This document shows positions 1 to 8,818 of a stretch of DNA of 64,000 nucleotides, piece after piece. Origin of the DNA: UBA1723 sp045629285. GTDB taxonomy: Bacteria; Bacteroidota; Bacteroidia; Bacteroidales; Paludibacteraceae. The stretch is taken from positions 62,001 to 126,000 of the forward strand of contig JAZQQY010000041.1 in NCBI GenBank assembly GCA_045629285.1, given 5' to 3'. The position numbers and the translations under genes were made by a program. The notes under the pieces are model-generated. The model ran no database searches, was not told the origin of the DNA, and saw only the letters and a program-made list of their open reading frames with translations. The number at the start of each line of letters is the position of its first letter. Position 1 is the first letter of the stretch.

Positions 1-926
1 ACCTTGATGTAGATATCAACTCTTTCAGGCTTCTTTGGCGACTGATATACACTGTCGCAAACGATCTCGGCATCACGGAAACCATACTCGTTATACTTGT
101 TGATCAAGTTTACTTTGTCGACATTGAAGTTAGACTGCACAAATTTCTTCGACTTGAACAAGTTTGGTATGATGTGCTTCTCCTTTGTGTCCTTCATCGC
201 ATGCTTTAGTTTGCGTGCAGGCACACTGTCGTTACCGTCGATATTGATTCTATAGATCTTGACCTTTTCCTTTCTGTCAACATCCACATTTACAATTACA
301 TAACCTTCTTTTTCAGTATCATCTGTCAAAGTAATGTTGACATCCGCATTCTGGAAACCGTCTTCGTCGTATGCTCTTTTGATGATTGAGCGAGCTCTGT
401 CAAGCATATTCTGAGAGACCTGGCTACCCGTAGACAAACCTATCTGCTTGTCAAATTCCTCCTTATCCTTCTTCTTGACTCCAGAATAAGAGATGCTTGA
501 GATTCTTGGACGAGGCTTGACTGAAATCTCCAACCACACTTTATCATCCTCGATCTTTGTAGCATATATCTTCACATCAGAATACAAGCCCTGTTTCCAA
601 TAGCGCTTGATGGCATTGGAGAAATCCTTTCCAGGCAACTTGATCTTCTGACCTACATAAAGTCCGGAATAGTTTGCAACAACCTTTTCGTCGTAAGTTC
701 CCGCTCCCACGACCTTCACTTCCATTACAGTGTAGGTCTTTGCGTTCGTAGAATATGTGATAGTCGGTGTCTCAGCTACCTGCTGATTCGCCACACTTCC
801 GGAATCAGCAGTCGCCACAACCGGTTCTGCCGCACTTTTCAATGAATCTGCCGCTTCTGTCTGAGCAGACAAAACCATTGAGCAAGCTAAAGCAATTACA
901 CTGACTATTGTTTTGTAAATCTTCAT
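1..926 (-). CDS. bamA: BamA outer membrane assembly factor, N-terminal part (cut by window edge)
   Basis: BamA is the outer membrane insertase for beta-barrel proteins. The minus strand from the ATG at 924-926 gives 308 codons without a stop before the window edge. The protein starts with a signal peptide ending near residue 22 (VLSAQ). An acidic, Ala-rich linker follows, then POTRA-type repeats: the segments around GLYVGQKI, RYWKQGLYSDV, DEDGFQNADV and YNEYGFRDAEI are the typical glycine-containing turns. The barrel would lie outside the window. It is directly downstream of uppS, the usual Bacteroidetes order, with only 12 bases between. Identity is based on repeat pattern and neighbourhood. 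A barrel-less POTRA protein cannot be excluded from this fragment. Confidence 0.88.
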   Translation of the reverse strand, partial: MKIYKTIVSVIALACSMVLSAQTEAADSLKSAAEPVVATADSGSVANQQVAETPTITYSTNAKTYTVMEVKVVGAGTYDEKVVANYSGLYVGQKIKLPGKDFSNAIKRYWKQGLYSDVKIYATKIEDDKVWLEISVKPRPRISSISYSGVKKKDKEEFDKQIGLSTGSQVSQNMLDRARSIIKRAYDEDGFQNADVNITLTDDTEKEGYVIVNVDVDRKEKVKIYRINIDGNDSVPARKLKHAMKDTKEKHIIPNLFKSKKFVQSNFNVDKVNLINKYNEYGFRDAEIVCDSVYQSPKKPERVDIYIK

Positions 927-938
927 TTCTTTTTCTTA

Positions 939-1676
939 TTACAACTGTTCGCTTGTTTTGCCGAATCTTCTTTCACGGTTCTGATACTTGTAAATAGCCT
1001 CATAGAACTGCTCTTTCTTGAACTCAGGCCAAGGAATATCTGTAAAATACAATTCTGAATAAGACAACTGCCACATCAAGAAGTTGCTGATTCTCTGCTC
1101 ACCGCTTGTACGGATAAGCAAGTCTGGATCAGGCATTCCCTTTGTAGTCAAACTGTCGGAAATCATATCTTCATTGATGTCATCGATATTGATTTCACCG
1201 TTCTTTGCTTTTCTGGCGATCTCCTTCACTCCTTCGATGATCTCCCAACGAGAAGAGTAGCTGATACAAAGCACCATTGTCAAACCTGTGCAGGCTGCTG
1301 TCTTAGCCATACCCTCGTTTAGCTTTGTCAATGTTTTCTCGTTAAGACGAGACTTATCACCGATAATCACAATCTTAACGTTGTTCTCCTTTGCTTTGTC
1401 GGCATAAGTTGTGACTGCCGACGCGAATATCTCCATAAGCGCATCGACTTCAGCCTTAGGACGATTCCAATTCTCTGTACTGAACGCGTAAAGAGTGATA
1501 TAGTCGATGCCTATTTCGGCGGCAGCCTCCATAACCTTGTCGACAGAATCCACACCTTCCTGGTGTCCGAAAACTCTCTCCTTACCTTGTGCTTTCGCCC
1601 AACGTCCGTTGCCATCCATGATTAGTGCCACATGCTTTGGCAAACGTGTCATATCTATCTTTTCTCTTATGCTCAT
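939..1676 (-). CDS. uppS: Isoprenyl transferase (undecaprenyl diphosphate synthase)
   Basis: This cis-prenyltransferase makes undecaprenyl diphosphate, the lipid carrier for peptidoglycan and surface polysaccharides. The 245-residue protein has the family signature MDGNGRWA near residue 20 with the catalytic Asp, the FSTENW motif near 65, and the C-terminal RTSGEQRISNFLMWQ and PWPEF motifs. An in-frame ATG lies seven codons upstream. The start at 1676 is preferred because it overlaps the stop of the upstream DUF6089 gene as ATGA, which indicates translational coupling. It lies in one operon with the DUF6089 gene and bamA. Confidence 0.96.
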   Translation of the reverse strand: MSIREKIDMTRLPKHVALIMDGNGRWAKAQGKERVFGHQEGVDSVDKVMEAAAEIGIDYITLYAFSTENWNRPKAEVDALMEIFASAVTTYADKAKENNVKIVIIGDKSRLNEKTLTKLNEGMAKTAACTGLTMVLCISYSSRWEIIEGVKEIARKAKNGEINIDDINEDMISDSLTTKGMPDPDLLIRTSGEQRISNFLMWQLSYSELYFTDIPWPEFKKEQFYEAIYKYQNRERRFGKTSEQL

Positions 1677-2401
1677 CTTCCTATATATCTGCAAGATCCT
1701 CTCTTCTTGAACACATCAATCGAAATGTATGCCATCAATTGAGAGTAGTAGTCATTGTTTTTATATTTCGCACTACCCATCTTGTAAGGGTCGTCCAAAT
1801 AATCGTACTCACTGATATCCAAATCGTCCTTGAATAGCTTGTGCATTGTGAAATCGATACCTAGATTCACTCTGTCACCAACCTTGAACTTGTATCCTGC
1901 ACCGAATGCGATACCTGCTCTGAACTCATTTCCGCTCCACTCTTTCGCCAAAGCCATTGTCGGTCCGAGCATCGCGTATGGAGTGTGGCGCTTCACATCT
2001 CTGTCGTAGTTGGAAAAACCATATCTGAAGAAATTCCAAATGACAAGAGCGTCGAAAGATGCTATTCTTTTATCGAATGCAAACGGATAAATACCACTGC
2101 CATCCACATTCGGAATATCAGGCATAGCATTGTCAGTGTAATCTCTGGCATCACTCTTGAGGTTAGCCACACCACCGTCTATCTTTATATTCAAAAAATC
2201 ATTCAACTTGAAACGCAAGAATGCTCCTGCCGCTGGAGAAACGTCACGGAATATCTTTGAGGAGTTGATGTCTCCATTGTAGAATGCGATACCTCCACGC
2301 AAACCAAGCTCACCGATATAGCGAGGTTGAGCGCTTGCAACCATTGGAAGTATTGCTAGGACTAACCCAACAATTATATTTTTTATCTTGTTTCTTAACA
2401 T
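1673..2401 (-). CDS. DUF6089 family outer-membrane-like protein
   Basis: This 242-residue protein has a clear signal peptide (hydrophobic to about residue 24, VASAQ) and alternating aromatic strands (GELGLRGGIAFYNGDI, GIAFGAGYKFKV) typical of a small outer membrane beta-barrel. The family (DUF6089) is found in Bacteroidetes next to uppS and bamA, as here, and its function is not known to me. The C-terminus ends in DVFKKRGSCRYIGR rather than the usual terminal aromatic residue. It is the first gene of the operon, and a -7 box lies 43 bases upstream. A role in envelope biogenesis is inferred only from position. Confidence 0.82.
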   Translation of the reverse strand: MLRNKIKNIIVGLVLAILPMVASAQPRYIGELGLRGGIAFYNGDINSSKIFRDVSPAAGAFLRFKLNDFLNIKIDGGVANLKSDARDYTDNAMPDIPNVDGSGIYPFAFDKRIASFDALVIWNFFRYGFSNYDRDVKRHTPYAMLGPTMALAKEWSGNEFRAGIAFGAGYKFKVGDRVNLGIDFTMHKLFKDDLDISEYDYLDDPYKMGSAKYKNNDYYSQLMAYISIDVFKKRGSCRYIGR

Positions 2402-2444
2402 AGTTATCTTCTGGTCTCAGAATGTAATACACTAAATTAGCAAG

Positions 2445-2452
2445 CAAAAATA
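2445..2452 (-). promoter_or_regulatory. Bacteroidetes -7 box for the DUF6089-uppS-bamA operon
   Basis: The minus strand reads TATTTTTG, matching TAnnTTTG, 43 bases before the start codon. No TTG at the usual 19-21 base spacing is seen, so this rests on the -7 element alone. Confidence 0.45.
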
Positions 2453-2590
2453 GTAATAAATGTTGAAAAGATAAAATTGCAAACGCCGTCAATTCAGACT
2501 TATTGGCTTTTTACTACCATTTTTTTGCTTTTTTCCTATACAATAACGGATTTGAAAATGAATTATTGTGTTGGGAGAGAAGAAAATCAC

Positions 2591-2618
2591 AAAAAAAAGA
2601 CGGTCACTCCAACCGTCT
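2591..2618 (-). terminator. Intrinsic terminator after the dnaG fusion gene
   Basis: AGACGGT (2598-2604) and ACCGTCT (2612-2618) form a 7-bp stem with a 7-base loop. On the minus strand the stem is followed by eight T residues. It lies 24 bases after the stop of the primase fusion gene and ends the cdaA-lolD-comF-dnaG run. Confidence 0.85.
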
Positions 2619-2641
2619 CTTACTTCTTACTTTTTACTTTC

Positions 2642-5482
2642 CTACACCGCTGGTCCCATTGCCGTCAGCACCATGTCCATCTTGATGTCCCAATCTTCTG
2701 TAGGCACTTTACTCATCAACTGACAAGTGAAGCAGACCCCGATCTTGTAAGCTTTTATCTCTTTCAACATCCTGTCGTAGTAGCCCTTGCCTCTGCCTAC
2801 TCTGCCCATGTCTTTATCAAAGCATACGCCTGGCACGACTACTAGGTCGATGCTGTTGAAATCGTGGAAGTTCATTCCGGTAGGCTCCTGAATATTATAG
2901 GCTCCGGTCTTCAAGTCGCCCTTGAACTCACGGATGTACCAATTGTCGCCGTCGATCACAGGAAGAAGAATCTTCTTTTTCGACGCGTATTTCTCAATCA
3001 ACTTATGCGTGCAGACCTCATCCGGCAACGAGTGGAAAAGCAATACCGTCTTGGCTTCGATGAATGAAGGATTGTTCTCCAGCTGCATCGTCAAATCCTC
3101 GCTCTCCTTATCCTTCTCCTCTTGCGTCATCGCCTTCACTCGAGTCTTCACAAGTTTTCTCAACTCCGCCTTTGACGGTATCTCGTATCTCTCAAGTGAT
3201 GGATTTACCAAATTGATTTTCTTATTGATAACTCTACCCTCCATTGCAGATATCTCTCCTCGTTTCTTACACACATTCTGATATTTTTGGGCCAACTCCT
3301 TAAGTTTCTCTGAATCGGTCGTGCTAATCAACTCTTCTCGCAAAAGGATTTCCTGATTCTTATACCACTCGGATTTCATGTCCGTAATGGTCTTTCTAAG
3401 ATCGTTGAAAAGCTCACGTTCACGCTTATCCTTGCAGAACTGGCGATCGACATCCGTCATCTTCGAATCAATATCCATCTCATCGGACAAAATGCTGTTT
3501 ATTGCCTCGTTCACCGATCTGTCGACATGATTCTGGAAATATTTGACAATGTCAAACTTCTTATCCTCCTCCATTTTCTTGTTTGCCTCTTCCAACATCA
3601 ATTTGAACGTAGGATTCGACAATTCTATCTCATCTTTAGTGAAATCGTAGACGATAGCCTCAACCACATTAAGCACTTTTGTCTCTTTTTTCTCCTTGTC
3701 CTCAATCTGGCAAACCTCTTTGTTTCCATAATTGACAATCAAAGAGATAAGTTCACGTTCAGGAATAAACTGCTTGTTTATCGAAGCAAGATAGTCAACA
3801 GAAAACTTATTGACATTGATATTCTGACTTGGCTGAGTCGACACTCCCTGCTGTCCACCTGTATTCAGCTGCTGACTTACTGTTCCTCCTTGCTGAGCCG
3901 GTGTAGTGCCTTGTCGCTCAAAATAACCATCAGGAATAAACATGTCATCAGAAGCCTGAACCGACTGATTGCCTCCAAGTTGAACAGGTGCTTGTCCCTG
4001 TGATTGATGACCTTGCTGATAATTACCCTGTGTCTGGATAGGACGTGGCGACGGGTTCTGATTGTTCTGATAGCCTTGTGGCGACGGTGGTGTTGTAGGA
4101 GTCTGGCTGAAACTCTGTCCTCTTAGTCGCTCTTTCTCCTTCTGTGCAGCAGCTTCACGACGTATCTTGCCGACATACTCCATGATGATGCTCTGCTCGG
4201 TATGGAACAGTGGAGCAATCTCCTTGGAGTAGACGTCTCGTTTGATGGGATCCTCGATCACGGAGATGGTTTCAGCCATGTCCTTGATCGCCGCAGCCTT
4301 CTTTACAGGATCGTTGCCACATTCGCGCAACAACACATTGGATTTGAACAAGATATAATCCTGCTCATTGTCCTCCAAATATTTCTGCACTACGTCGGCA
4401 TTGTTGTGCTGGGCAAACGAATCGGGATCTTCCTCCTCTGGTAGTGTGACGACACGGACATTCAAACCTTCAGCCAAGAAGAGTTTTCCATTCTTGATTG
4501 CGGCATGCTGACCTGCCGAGTCGCCATCGTAAAGCATAGTGACATACTTCTCGTCGGCAAGCGTAGTGCCTACTGAAGGAAGTACTCGTTTAAGCAGACG
4601 AATCTGCCCTGTTGTAAGTGCTGTACCACACGGTGCGACAATGTTCTCCACACCTGCCTGGTGCATCGAGATCACATCGGCATAACCTTCCACCACATAA
4701 CATTTCTGCTTCTTGATGATGGCTTGTCGTGCATAGAAAATACCGTATAGGTTTTCGCTCTTATTGTAAACTTCACTCTCTGGCGGATTGAAGTATTTTG
4801 CTACGTTTTTGTCTGCCTTTAATGTACGGGCTCCGAAACCGACAACCTTACCTGAAATGGAGTGGATCGGAAACATTACACGTCCCGCATACTTGTCGTA
4901 AGTGCGTGTGCCGGTATTTACAGTCGCACCCAAAGCAACAAGGTGCTCAAGCTTGATTCCTTCTGCAAGCGCCGCATTCGTGTAAGCCTGATAATCTGCG
5001 GGCGAATAGCCAAGATGAAACTTCTTAATGATGTCTTCGCGCAAGCCTCTGTGGACGAAATATTGATAGCCGACACTACGTCCTTCCTGCGTCTCGCGCA
5101 TCGTTTTTTCAAAATAATCCTGAAGCCACTGGTTGGCATCGAGCATCTTGTCGCGAACCGACTGTTGCTCTTTTTCTTCCGGAGTCAACTCCTTTTCGAC
5201 GACGGTGATTCCAAACTTTTTGGCCAGGAATCGTAGTGCGTCAAGGTAGGAAAGATTCTCCATTTTCATGATGAAGGAGATACTGTCTCCTCCTCCACCA
5301 CAACCGAAACATTTACAGATATTTTTTGCTGGAGTGACAATGAATGAAGGAGTCTTTTCATTATGAAAAGGACACAACCCTTTGTAAGAAGTACCGGCAC
5401 GACGAAGAGTGACATAGTCACCGACTACGTCAACAATGTTGGCTGCCTCCTTAATTCTTTGGATCGTGATATTGTCAATCAT
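2642..5482 (-). CDS. dnaG: DNA primase fused to a C-terminal 5-formyltetrahydrofolate cyclo-ligase domain
   Basis: The 946-residue ORF begins as an ordinary DnaG, which makes RNA primers for replication. The CHC2 zinc site is C37, H40, C58, C61. The primase core follows, with the TOPRIM EGYADV near residue 262 and DGDSAG near 319. A Gln/Pro/Asn-rich linker spans about residues 450-560, and a helical helicase-binding region follows to about 750. From about residue 767 the protein becomes a 5-formyl-THF cyclo-ligase: an IPSKAELRK start, LLPVIDG, VVVPGVCFD and the diagnostic GRVGRGKGYYDR near 891-902. That domain recycles 5-formyl-THF to 5,10-methenyl-THF using ATP. Usual DnaG length is about 600-700, so the extra 180 residues are a true in-frame addition. 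An internal Met near residue 740 could also yield a free cyclo-ligase. The start lies 9 bases after the comF stop. Confidence 0.93.
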   Translation of the reverse strand: MIDNITIQRIKEAANIVDVVGDYVTLRRAGTSYKGLCPFHNEKTPSFIVTPAKNICKCFGCGGGGDSISFIMKMENLSYLDALRFLAKKFGITVVEKELTPEEKEQQSVRDKMLDANQWLQDYFEKTMRETQEGRSVGYQYFVHRGLREDIIKKFHLGYSPADYQAYTNAALAEGIKLEHLVALGATVNTGTRTYDKYAGRVMFPIHSISGKVVGFGARTLKADKNVAKYFNPPESEVYNKSENLYGIFYARQAIIKKQKCYVVEGYADVISMHQAGVENIVAPCGTALTTGQIRLLKRVLPSVGTTLADEKYVTMLYDGDSAGQHAAIKNGKLFLAEGLNVRVVTLPEEEDPDSFAQHNNADVVQKYLEDNEQDYILFKSNVLLRECGNDPVKKAAAIKDMAETISVIEDPIKRDVYSKEIAPLFHTEQSIIMEYVGKIRREAAAQKEKERLRGQSFSQTPTTPPSPQGYQNNQNPSPRPIQTQGNYQQGHQSQGQAPVQLGGNQSVQASDDMFIPDGYFERQGTTPAQQGGTVSQQLNTGGQQGVSTQPSQNINVNKFSVDYLASINKQFIPERELISLIVNYGNKEVCQIEDKEKKETKVLNVVEAIVYDFTKDEIELSNPTFKLMLEEANKKMEEDKKFDIVKYFQNHVDRSVNEAINSILSDEMDIDSKMTDVDRQFCKDKRERELFNDLRKTITDMKSEWYKNQEILLREELISTTDSEKLKELAQKYQNVCKKRGEISAMEGRVINKKINLVNPSLERYEIPSKAELRKLVKTRVKAMTQEEKDKESEDLTMQLENNPSFIEAKTVLLFHSLPDEVCTHKLIEKYASKKKILLPVIDGDNWYIREFKGDLKTGAYNIQEPTGMNFHDFNSIDLVVVPGVCFDKDMGRVGRGKGYYDRMLKEIKAYKIGVCFTCQLMSKVPTEDWDIKMDMVLTAMGPAV

Positions 5483-5491
5483 CCTTTATTG

Positions 5492-6262
5492 TCAATCTTC
5501 AAATATATTCTTTGTATATGCTTTTTGCTGCTCTTCGTAGATACTAAGCAGATCCGACACCATTCCGACAACTGCCAGACTCACCTTTACGTTGTCACCG
5601 CACTTCTCGAGGATTGCGGATGAACATTCTCGGATGGTCTTGCCGGTAGTGATCACATCGTCGACCACAAGTATATGTTTGCCACGATACTCACACGCCT
5701 TATCGGTTGCCTGATACTCGTTTGCAGTGGCACTCTTGTGACGCTTGGCATCCATACTGTCGCTCACCACTTTTCCTGCATTGACCAGCAAATCCGTGCG
5801 GACAGGTATTCCCGTCTCCATCTCAATGCCGGCAGCAAGCAGCTCGCTCTGGTTATATCCACGCATCTCATAACGCTTCGACGTAATAGGCACCGGCACA
5901 ACGCAGTCGAATTCACTCGCGTCGACACGGGCATTTATCATTCTTCCCAACATTCGCCCTGCCTCTATTCCATATCTCCTGACGCCTGAATTCTTGATAT
6001 TCAACACGAAACGAGATTCAATATTCTCCTTACGATAGGATAGCAACGGCATGAAATAGCTGAGTTGTACCTGCGTCATCTCTCGCGCAAGCGGAGTCAG
6101 ATCCACGTCGAGAGGAATATAATCCAAACTATATCTGCACTCTTCACACAAAGTCTCGCCTTCCGTCTCTACAACCGCACCACATGCCCCGCAAGTGTGT
6201 GGATAAAGAGAACTAACGACTGAATATCTTACTTTTTTGAAGAGATCAGAGAATTTTTCCAT
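5492..6262 (-). CDS. comF: ComF family phosphoribosyltransferase-like protein
   Basis: The 256-residue protein has an N-terminal four-cysteine zinc finger (CGACG near 26 and CEEC near 40). The C-terminal phosphoribosyltransferase fold carries the PRPP loop ILVVDDVITTGKTI near residues 196-209. ComF proteins take part in DNA uptake in competent bacteria, but their exact reaction is unknown. In Bacteroidetes the family is common without proven competence. The start overlaps the end of the LolD-type gene by 17 bases, so the two are probably co-transcribed. A divergent dprA lies elsewhere in the window (36 kb). Confidence 0.9.
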   Translation of the reverse strand: MEKFSDLFKKVRYSVVSSLYPHTCGACGAVVETEGETLCEECRYSLDYIPLDVDLTPLAREMTQVQLSYFMPLLSYRKENIESRFVLNIKNSGVRRYGIEAGRMLGRMINARVDASEFDCVVPVPITSKRYEMRGYNQSELLAAGIEMETGIPVRTDLLVNAGKVVSDSMDAKRHKSATANEYQATDKACEYRGKHILVVDDVITTGKTIRECSSAILEKCGDNVKVSLAVVGMVSDLLSIYEEQQKAYTKNIFED

Positions 6263-6929
6263 CCTTCATCTCAATTACTCTGTCCGACTGTTGAGCTAGA
6301 GTCATATCGTGAGTGACGACGATCACTGTCAATCCGAACTCTTCGCGAAGGTCAAGGAATAATTTCTGCAACTCATCTCTGTTCTGGCTGTCAAGACTAC
6401 CTGTCGGCTCATCAGCGAACAGAATCTGCGGTTTATTAATCAATGCTCTAGCCACCGCCACTCTCTGCTTCTCTCCACCGGAAAGTTCATTCGGATGATG
6501 AGATGCTCTCTCCGCTAATCCAAGACGAGTAAGCAATTTTGTCGCCTCCTGCTTACATTCAGCCTCATCACGTCCAGCGATAAAAGCAGGGATCATCACA
6601 TTTTCAAGCGCTGTAAACTCAGGAAGAAGCTGATGAAACTGGAATACGAATCCAAGATCGCTGTTGCGAAGTTTACATACCTCTTCATGAGAAAGACGAG
6701 AAGTCTCCCTACCAAGAATAGTCACCTCACCTGAATCGGCAGATGCGAGAGTACTTATGATTTGCAAAAGAGTTGTTTTGCCGGCACCGCTTGGACCGAC
6801 GATAGACACAAATTCGTAACGACGGATATCGAAAGAGACATCAGAAAGCACACGAAGGTTACTGAAACTTTTGCATACTCCTTTAGCGGACAGCACAATC
6901 TCCTGGCTATTGCTCGTCATTTCACTCAT
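6246..6929 (-). CDS. LolD-type ABC transporter ATP-binding protein
   Basis: This 227-residue ATPase carries Walker A GPSGAGKTTLL (about 43-53), a Q-loop (VFQFHQLLP), the signature LSGGEKQRVAVARAL and Walker B ILFADEPTGSLD with a switch His (VVTHD). Its length and the FQFHQLLPEFTALENV segment fit the LolD/MacB-type branch, which energises lipoprotein release or similar extraction with a separate FtsX-like permease. No permease is adjacent, so the partner must be encoded elsewhere. The start codon overlaps the cdaA stop by one base (TAATG), showing tight coupling to that gene. Confidence 0.88.
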   Translation of the reverse strand: MSEMTSNSQEIVLSAKGVCKSFSNLRVLSDVSFDIRRYEFVSIVGPSGAGKTTLLQIISTLASADSGEVTILGRETSRLSHEEVCKLRNSDLGFVFQFHQLLPEFTALENVMIPAFIAGRDEAECKQEATKLLTRLGLAERASHHPNELSGGEKQRVAVARALINKPQILFADEPTGSLDSQNRDELQKLFLDLREEFGLTVIVVTHDMTLAQQSDRVIEMKDGKIL

Positions 6930-7693
6930 TACGCTTTTGATTTAGATAGGATTGATTCAAGCTCCTTTGTAGAGATATCGTGGATAATGGTTCCATTCTC
7001 AGCATACGATATCTTTCCGGTCTCCTCAGACACTATAATAGCTTGAACATCAAGTTTTTCACTTACACCAAGAGCTGCACGATGACGTAGACCGAACGAC
7101 TTCGGCACGTTCATGTTGTGCGACAACGGCAAGATACATCCTGCAGCCTTTATCACTTTATTGCCAATAATCATCGCACCGTCGTGCAAAGGAGAATTCT
7201 TAAAGAAGATATTCTCAATCAGACGCGAATTGATCTTGGCTGATATTTCATCACCTGTTACGATGATGCTCTGAAGGCTCATCTCATTTTCAATAACAAT
7301 CAAGGCACCCACTTTTTCGCGAGCCATGTTCTTGCAAGCGATCACAATCTGCATGATATCGCTCTCTTCCATTGTCTGTACACGTTGTGTATTAAGCAGA
7401 CGTGAAAGGAAATTGTTACCTGATCCGATACCGGTAAGGAAGTTTCTGATCTCATCCTGGAAAAGCACGATCAAAGCGATCGCACCAACGTTAATGATCT
7501 GGTTGAGCACACCGCCAATCAGTTTCATTTTCAATAGAGACGTAACAATCATCCATGCGACAATCACCACCAGCACACCGATGAAAAGGCGGAATGCGGA
7601 TGTATCCTTCAACATCTTATAAAGTTTGTATAAGATGAAGCCTCCAAGCAGGATGTCCAAAAAATCTACAAATTGAAAAAAGGATGAACCCAT
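6929..7693 (-). CDS. cdaA: Diadenylate cyclase CdaA (DisA_N domain, membrane-anchored)
   Basis: It makes cyclic di-AMP from two ATP. The 254-residue form starting at ATG 7693 has three hydrophobic N-terminal segments (FILYKLYKMLK, LFIGVLVVIVAWMIV, VGAIALIVLF). The cyclase domain follows with the hallmark motifs SPLHDGAMIIG and GLRHRAALGVSE. An in-frame ORF extends 77 codons further upstream, but it runs across the promoter (-7 box 7732-7739), so the internal start is preferred. It heads a minus-strand operon with the LolD-type ATPase, comF and the dnaG fusion. No CdaR is seen beside it. Confidence 0.94.
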   Translation of the reverse strand: MGSSFFQFVDFLDILLGGFILYKLYKMLKDTSAFRLFIGVLVVIVAWMIVTSLLKMKLIGGVLNQIINVGAIALIVLFQDEIRNFLTGIGSGNNFLSRLLNTQRVQTMEESDIMQIVIACKNMAREKVGALIVIENEMSLQSIIVTGDEISAKINSRLIENIFFKNSPLHDGAMIIGNKVIKAAGCILPLSHNMNVPKSFGLRHRAALGVSEKLDVQAIIVSEETGKISYAENGTIIHDISTKELESILSKSKA

Positions 7694-7731
7694 AAATTCT
7701 TTATTTTTTGCTAATGCAATATAAAAAACGG

Positions 7732-7762
7732 CAAAAATAGGAATAAACGCCGATTTATACAA
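7732..7762 (-). promoter_or_regulatory. Promoter of the cdaA operon
   Basis: On the minus strand TTG (7760-7762), 20 bases, then TATTTTTG (7732-7739) fits the Bacteroidetes -33/-7 promoter exactly. It lies 38 bases before the chosen cdaA start. Confidence 0.7.
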
Positions 7763-7807
7763 CTTAATAATAAATAGATGATGGCTATAAGTGAGCAAAT
7801 TTTCCAT

Positions 7808-7815
7808 TATATTTG
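7808..7815 (+). promoter_or_regulatory. -7 box for the 7839 gene
   Basis: TATATTTG matches TAnnTTTG and lies 23 bases before the ATG at 7839, divergent from the cdaA promoter about 45 bases away. No good -33 element is seen. Confidence 0.55.
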
Positions 7816-7838
7816 CAAACTGAAACTTACAGACAAAT

Positions 7839-8678
7839 ATGAAGAATATAAAAAGAGTGATTCTGACGCTGGTGGCAATGTTATGCTGCATTTGCATAAC
7901 AATGGCGAAAACTCCACGTTCCACATACTCGAAACATTCAGCCCTACCAAAAGAGAAGACAGGATTCCGTCTCTACGGAGATTTCATGCTCACTGCCGAT
8001 CTAGCCGACTCGACAGACATGAAGAAGCCGGCGTTCGGACTGTTTGCCACTCCAGGTGCACAGATTACAAACTATTTTTTCTTGGGGGGAAAAGTTGGTG
8101 CCATGTATATGTTGAACGATTTTTTCTCGTTCCCAGGAGCAATCAACCTTCGTTGGACATTCGGCAGAAAAAATATACTTACCATCGCCCAATCAGGCGG
8201 TGTGTCGTACTGTCTTGAAAATAAAAAGCTCTTCCCATACGTCGACTTCTATTTCGGAGGACGAATTCCTCTACGCGAAGGAAAATGTTTGGTTTGCGGC
8301 TTGGGATATGTCATCTGTCCACAGTATAATCTTCAGAAAATCAGGGAAGACGAAACAGAAACGGTCACAGTGGATGGCACACAAATCAACGTTGTGACAA
8401 ACGAGGCTCCAAAGGAGAGAAAGATCTCTTCGTGGATCTCTCCACAGTTAACTATCGCATATCCGTTCAGATTCGAAAAGAAGAACACAATCCGCTATAA
8501 AGTTCGTCATTCCAAACCAAAAGTCGAGACACAGAGCGAGTGTAAGCCTAAGTCAGGAAAGTCAAATGACAACGGCAACAAAAACGACAATAAGAGACCA
8601 AAATCTCGTCCTAGCGACAACATCAACAGTAAGCCAGCCACTCCGGAGAAGACTGACGTGCAGAGATGGAATCCATAG
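7839..8678 (+). CDS. Exported barrel-like protein of unknown function with a charged tail
   Basis: I do not recognise a named family. The 279-residue protein has a signal peptide (hydrophobic 6-22, ITMA). Outer-membrane-like strands rich in Gly and aromatics follow (GFRLYGDFMLTADLA, YFFLGGKVGAMYMLNDFF, PYVDFYFGGRIPL). The C-terminus, from about residue 225, is Lys/Asn/Pro-rich and low in complexity. The first 220 residues look like a small membrane barrel, and the tail looks disordered. It is transcribed alone, divergently from cdaA. A purine-rich repeat follows the stop. Confidence 0.7.
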   Translation: MKNIKRVILTLVAMLCCICITMAKTPRSTYSKHSALPKEKTGFRLYGDFMLTADLADSTDMKKPAFGLFATPGAQITNYFFLGGKVGAMYMLNDFFSFPGAINLRWTFGRKNILTIAQSGGVSYCLENKKLFPYVDFYFGGRIPLREGKCLVCGLGYVICPQYNLQKIREDETETVTVDGTQINVVTNEAPKERKISSWISPQLTIAYPFRFEKKNTIRYKVRHSKPKVETQSECKPKSGKSNDNGNKNDNKRPKSRPSDNINSKPATPEKTDVQRWNP

Positions 8679-8680
8679 GG

Positions 8681-8723
8681 GGAGGTGAAAAGTAAGAAGT
8701 GAGAGGTAAAAAGTAAGAAATCA
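8681..8723 (+). repeat. Purine-rich degenerate repeat after a stop codon
   Basis: Two imperfect copies of a GAGGTgAAAAGTAAGAAgT-type unit lie directly after the 8678 stop. Similar elements follow the stop of the dnaG fusion (2618-2641), the PepSY-like gene (54371-54394) and menD (61061-61101), always purine-rich on the sense strand of the upstream gene. Confidence 0.55.
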
Positions 8724-8784
8724 AGGCCAAATTCATGTGAATAAAAAAATCAAAGCCGTTAATCAACTTTTTAATTCTTTTCAC

Positions 8785-8792
8785 TAAATTTG
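8785..8792 (+). promoter_or_regulatory. -7 box for the PurF-like gene
   Basis: TAAATTTG lies 26 bases before the ATG at 8819, the common spacing in this window. No clear -33 TTG is present. Confidence 0.55.
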
Positions 8793-8818
8793 CGCACAGT
8801 TTCATCAAGACAAGAAAA

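Noticed and set aside
7694..7924. Longer N-terminus of CdaA (77 extra codons)
   Set aside because: It runs across the consensus cdaA promoter and into the divergent gene. ATG 7693 gives the usual CdaA start.
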